Source: Chloroflexota bacterium
Lineage (GTDB): Bacteria; Chloroflexota; Anaerolineae; UBA3071
NCBI GenBank assembly: GCA_014383605.1
Contig: JACNHM010000350.1
Span: forward strand, 1-6,874
Direction: 5' to 3'
Length of the DNA: 6,874 nucleotides
Part shown: piece after piece, positions 4,462-6,874 of the stretch
Position numbering within the stretch: the first letter of the stretch is position 1
How the letters are laid out: the number at the start of each line of letters is the position of its first letter
Position numbers and translations under genes: made by a program
The notes under the pieces: model-generated
Told to the model about the DNA's origin: nothing
Database searches by the model: none
The model's input: the letters and a program-made list of their open reading frames with translations, nothing else

Positions 4462-6874
4462 ATGAAAGCGACATTTGTTATGGGTACATCGGTCACGAAG
4501 AAACTGCTGCTTGCTGTTGTGATTCTCCTGGCAGCAACAGCATCCGTGTACCCCTGGGATGTTGCGGAAGCTGATTCCGCTTCCACGGTCGCTAACCACA
4601 AGGGGGGTATGGGATGGTGTGGTGGCGACACCAGCCGCCTGCCGGCCATGGCAGACATGGGCGTGCAAGCTGTGTATCACTGGAATTACCGCGAAACGCA
4701 AATCAGAGAGGCACAAAAATGGGGGCTGAAGTACTTCCCCATGCAATTTGGCTGTCGCTCGGGCCATCTCCCTGTGGACGAGAAAGCGGTGAAGGAGTTC
4801 GCCACCGCCCATCCGGGACTGACGTGGCTGGCCTTCAACGAACCGGACAACCCGGTGCAGGCTAACTGCACCGGGGCGCAAATGGCGGAACAGTACCACA
4901 AGCTCTATTCTGCCCTCAAGGAGGTCGACCCCCAGGCCAAGGTGTATTGCTGTGGAACGACCAAGTGGCCTGAACACAGGGATTGGACGGCAAACTGGGC
5001 CTATGCTTATAAAGATATCTACGATGTCTTCCCGCCGGTGGACGGCTTTCACGTGCACAGCTATGACTGGGGTAACTTCCAGTATTGGAAGCGTCAGGAG
5101 GAACTCGTGTCGTTTCGGGGCTGGCAACAGAGCCAATCCTGGGCCAAGAACAAACCGGTCATCGTCAGCGAGTGGGGGGTCATGTCCGGCGACCCGGCCG
5201 ACGCCGAGAACATCGCCAGCTATCTGTCCACCATGTGGCCGTGGCTGGAAAGCCAGTACTGGATCGAGTTGCACTTCTGGTTCTGTACGTACACCACCGA
5301 ATGGGAGTTCTCTGCCGCGAACATCTTCGCCAATGCGGATACCAACGAGTTGAGCGTTGTGGGCGAGGCCTGGCGCAGCATGGCGCAGGGCCAGCCGCCC
5401 AGGCCAACGTCCACACCCACCCGGACGCGCACGCCTGGTCCATCGCCCACACCCACCAGATCGCCCACGCCCGGCCCCTCGCCCACGCCCACCAGAACAC
5501 CCACACGGGGTAGTCCAACGCCGACGCGAACCAGGACACCCACACCCACTCCGACGCCGTCTGATGCCTGGCATTTCTGGGGGCACATCTACGAGGGGCA
5601 ACCTGGCGACACCTCCTCCCCTCTGGCGGGGGCTGCTGTCCGCCTGTATGGCAGCGAGAGCGCCGACGATCTGGGCAGTCTGCTGAGCACGGGAACGACC
5701 GGTGACCCCGGCTGGTTCGGCGTCGTATACCGGGGCGATGCTTATCCTTACTTCCACCTCGTGGGGAATGCCCCCGCCGGCTATACCTCCGTGGGGGCGA
5801 TGGCCGGCGACGGGGGGGTGGTGGTAGATGCTCACCACATTCGTTTCGATGCCCCTCCGCCGGGGTGTTACGTCGAAAACCGTTTCTTCGAGGTGCCGGA
5901 GGCAGCGGGCGCTTCTGCACCGCCACCGGTGAGTGTGTCGGGATCGTCGCCGGCGTCGAGCGGCATCTGGCGCTTTTGGGGATACGTTCACCAGGGGCAG
6001 CCGGTGTGTGAGCCTTCATCACCGCCTCTGGACAACGTCATTGTGCGCCTCTATGGCAGCCAGAGCGCCACGAGTCTGGGCAAGCTGCTGCGGACAGAGG
6101 AAACCTATCCCAGCGGTCTGTTCAGCCTGTACTACGAGGGGGATTCCTATCCCTACTTCCACGTTGTGGAGCAAGATTCCTATGGCTACCTCTCCACCGG
6201 GGCGACGGCAGAGGACGGCGGGATAGTAGTCGATGCCCATCACGTCCGCTTCGATGCTCCCCAGCCGGGGTACTACGTCGAAAACCGTTTCTTCGATGAA
6301 CTGCCACCACCGACGGTGACGCCCACGCCGACGCCCACGCAGATGTCCCCGGTCACTCCCACGGTGACGCCGACGAGCACTGCCACGCCGCGGCCGGCGC
6401 CGAGCGGCACCTGGCGTTTCTGGGGCTACGTCTACCAGGGGCAGCCGGGTGATACGTCATTGCCTATGGACGAGGCCATCGTGCGCTTGTATGGCGGCCA
6501 GAGCGCTACCGACGTGGGTGTTCTGCTGCGGACCAAGGAGACCAATCCTGGCGGTTGGTTTGGGCTGTACTACGAGGGCGATTCTTATCCCTACTTCCAC
6601 GTTGTGGAGCAAGATCCCTATGGATACGTCTCCACTGGGGCGATGGCGGAGGATGGTGGGCTGGTAGTGGATGCCAACCATATTCGTTTCGACCGCGTCT
6701 GGCCTGACTACTACGTCGAGAACGCTTTCTTCAACGACGTGCCGACGGCCACGCCCACGGCGACGCCGACCGACACGTCAACACTCACGCCGACGGTAAC
6801 GGAGACACCCACGGCCACGGCGACGCCCACGGAGACGTCCACGGAGACGCCCACATCTACGGCCACGCCGACGC
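4462..6874 (+). CDS. Secreted GH-A/GH128-like protein with triplicated C-terminal module (3' end outside window)
   Basis: An open frame runs from ATG 4462 to the window edge, giving 804 residues without a stop. The N-terminus has two lysines (13-14) before the hydrophobic core LLLAVVILLAATA, with likely signal cleavage after AEA (residue 37). ATG 4480 (residue 7) is an alternative start; neither has a good Shine-Dalgarno. Residues about 48-308 form a compact TIM-barrel-like domain: WLAF-N126-E127-P-D (candidate acid/base), F-H197-V-H199-S, I-V-S-E237-W-G (candidate nucleophile) and the aromatic strand HFWF (271-274). The NEPD motif, short domain and two Glu 110 residues apart resemble GH128 (Asl1-type, Glyco_hydro_cc), a family including beta-1,3-glucanases; the match is from memory. 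A Pro/Thr/Ser/Arg linker (313-369) leads to three ~110-residue modules (370-478, 503-613, 651-760) joined by Pro/Thr-rich linkers, with a fourth linker at the edge. The modules suggest binding, spacing or surface display. Confidence 0.85.
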   Translation, partial: MKATFVMGTSVTKKLLLAVVILLAATASVYPWDVAEADSASTVANHKGGMGWCGGDTSRLPAMADMGVQAVYHWNYRETQIREAQKWGLKYFPMQFGCRSGHLPVDEKAVKEFATAHPGLTWLAFNEPDNPVQANCTGAQMAEQYHKLYSALKEVDPQAKVYCCGTTKWPEHRDWTANWAYAYKDIYDVFPPVDGFHVHSYDWGNFQYWKRQEELVSFRGWQQSQSWAKNKPVIVSEWGVMSGDPADAENIASYLSTMWPWLESQYWIELHFWFCTYTTEWEFSAANIFANADTNELSVVGEAWRSMAQGQPPRPTSTPTRTRTPGPSPTPTRSPTPGPSPTPTRTPTRGSPTPTRTRTPTPTPTPSDAWHFWGHIYEGQPGDTSSPLAGAAVRLYGSESADDLGSLLSTGTTGDPGWFGVVYRGDAYPYFHLVGNAPAGYTSVGAMAGDGGVVVDAHHIRFDAPPPGCYVENRFFEVPEAAGASAPPPVSVSGSSPASSGIWRFWGYVHQGQPVCEPSSPPLDNVIVRLYGSQSATSLGKLLRTEETYPSGLFSLYYEGDSYPYFHVVEQDSYGYLSTGATAEDGGIVVDAHHVRFDAPQPGYYVENRFFDELPPPTVTPTPTPTQMSPVTPTVTPTSTATPRPAPSGTWRFWGYVYQGQPGDTSLPMDEAIVRLYGGQSATDVGVLLRTKETNPGGWFGLYYEGDSYPYFHVVEQDPYGYVSTGAMAEDGGLVVDANHIRFDRVWPDYYVENAFFNDVPTATPTATPTDTSTLTPTVTETPTATATPTETSTETPTSTATPT
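5401..5568 (+). repeat. Pro/Thr/Ser/Arg-coding linker repeat
   Basis: Residues 314-369 of the second secreted protein alternate TPTR, SPTP and TRTP units. Unlike the tract in the first protein it carries regular arginines, so it is basic rather than neutral or acidic. It separates the catalytic domain from module 1. Confidence 0.85.
5569..5895 (+). repeat. C-terminal module, copy 1
   Basis: Residues 370-478 start at W-H-F-W-G-H and end at RFFEV. Conserved positions across copies: WxFWGxVxxGQP, VRLYG.(Q/E)SA, YPYFHxV, GGxVVDAxHxRFD and YVENxFF. The alternation of short hydrophobic strands with an early 'P.GA.VRLYG' resembles Cna-B/SdrD-B or carboxypeptidase-regulatory beta-sandwich domains; this is a fold guess. 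It is the most divergent copy and has Cys where copies 2 and 3 have Tyr in the YYVEN segment. Confidence 0.82.
5968..6300 (+). repeat. C-terminal module, copy 2
   Basis: Residues 503-613, from WRFWGYV to RFFDE. It differs from the others by PVCEPSSPP in place of the GQPGDTS loop. It shares an identical 30-bp block with copy 3 (6148-6177 versus 6586-6615) and near-identical sequence with copy 1 around TACGTCGAAAACC (5869 and 6274 area), so the copies arose by tandem duplication. Confidence 0.85.
6301..6411 (+). repeat. Thr/Pro-coding linker between modules 2 and 3
   Basis: Residues 614-650 are mainly TPT, VTP and TST units, then PRPAPSG leading into module 3. The linker between modules 1 and 2 (5896-5967) is shorter and rich in Ala, Ser, Pro and Val rather than Thr. 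Confidence 0.8.
6412..6741 (+). repeat. C-terminal module, copy 3
   Basis: Residues 651-760, from WRFWGYV to AFFNDV. It keeps all core motifs (GQPGD, VRLYG, QSAT, YEGDSYPYFHVVEQD, GLVVDA, RFD, YYVEN) and, by eye, matches copy 2 at about two-thirds of residues. The PG-Y segment before YYVEN is replaced by VWPDYYVEN. Confidence 0.85.
6742..6874 (+). repeat. Thr/Pro/Glu-coding tract running off the right edge
   Basis: Residues 761-804 are TATPT, TETP and TSTE units with increasing glutamate, so more acidic than the earlier linkers. It is open at the edge: either another module or a C-terminal sorting or anchor motif should follow outside the window. Confidence 0.85.

Noticed and set aside
4453..6022. 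Minus-strand 512- and 280-codon frames opposite the second secreted protein
   Set aside because: The plus-strand frame from 4462 has a signal peptide, GH-like motifs and three homologous modules. The antisense products have none.

Overview
The window looks like a fragment of a high-GC bacterial chromosome, most likely from the phylum Chloroflexota (Anaerolineae/Caldilineae type). Three things point there: secreted proteins with very long Thr-Pro linkers, a 'FLPLVLR' motif after such a linker (a C-terminal signature I associate with exported Chloroflexota proteins), and a tungsten aldehyde oxidoreductase next to what appears to be a bifunctional-nuclease (BFN/DUF151) gene. The assignment is by recall of family features; no search was run.

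Layout. Positions 1-55 hold, on the minus strand, the first 18 codons of a probable BFN-domain protein that runs off the left edge. Positions 56-401 are a divergent control region. It has a minus-strand sigma70-type promoter with an extended -10 (127-155), a plus-strand promoter (194-222), and a roughly 170-nt leader with three successive inverted repeats ahead of a good Shine-Dalgarno. Positions 402-2327 encode a complete 641-residue aldehyde:ferredoxin oxidoreductase (AOR) family tungstoenzyme. Positions 2328-2500 hold a weak terminator-like hairpin and then a near-consensus promoter (TTGACA-17-TAGAAT) with a strong ribosome binding site.

Positions 2501-4363 encode a 620-residue secreted protein: signal peptide, a TIM-barrel glycoside-hydrolase-like domain (clan GH-A style Asn-Glu and second Glu motifs), about 177 residues of Thr/Pro-rich tract, the FLPLVLR motif and an unusual 50-residue tail. 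After a 98-bp gap with a small palindrome, positions 4462-6874 encode the first 804 residues of a second secreted protein. It has a signal peptide, a smaller GH-A/GH128-like domain, and three copies of a ~110-residue probable beta-sandwich module separated by Pro/Thr linkers. It is still open at the right edge inside a fourth linker.

How the genes relate. The AOR is a cytoplasmic redox enzyme with its own promoter and appears functionally unrelated to the secreted pair. The two secreted proteins probably form one transcription unit from the 2404 promoter and look like tandem, strongly diverged carbohydrate-active enzymes acting at or outside the cell surface. The most interesting items are the structured AOR leader, the triplicated module with signs of recent duplication, and the FLPLVLR motif lying 50 residues before the stop codon.
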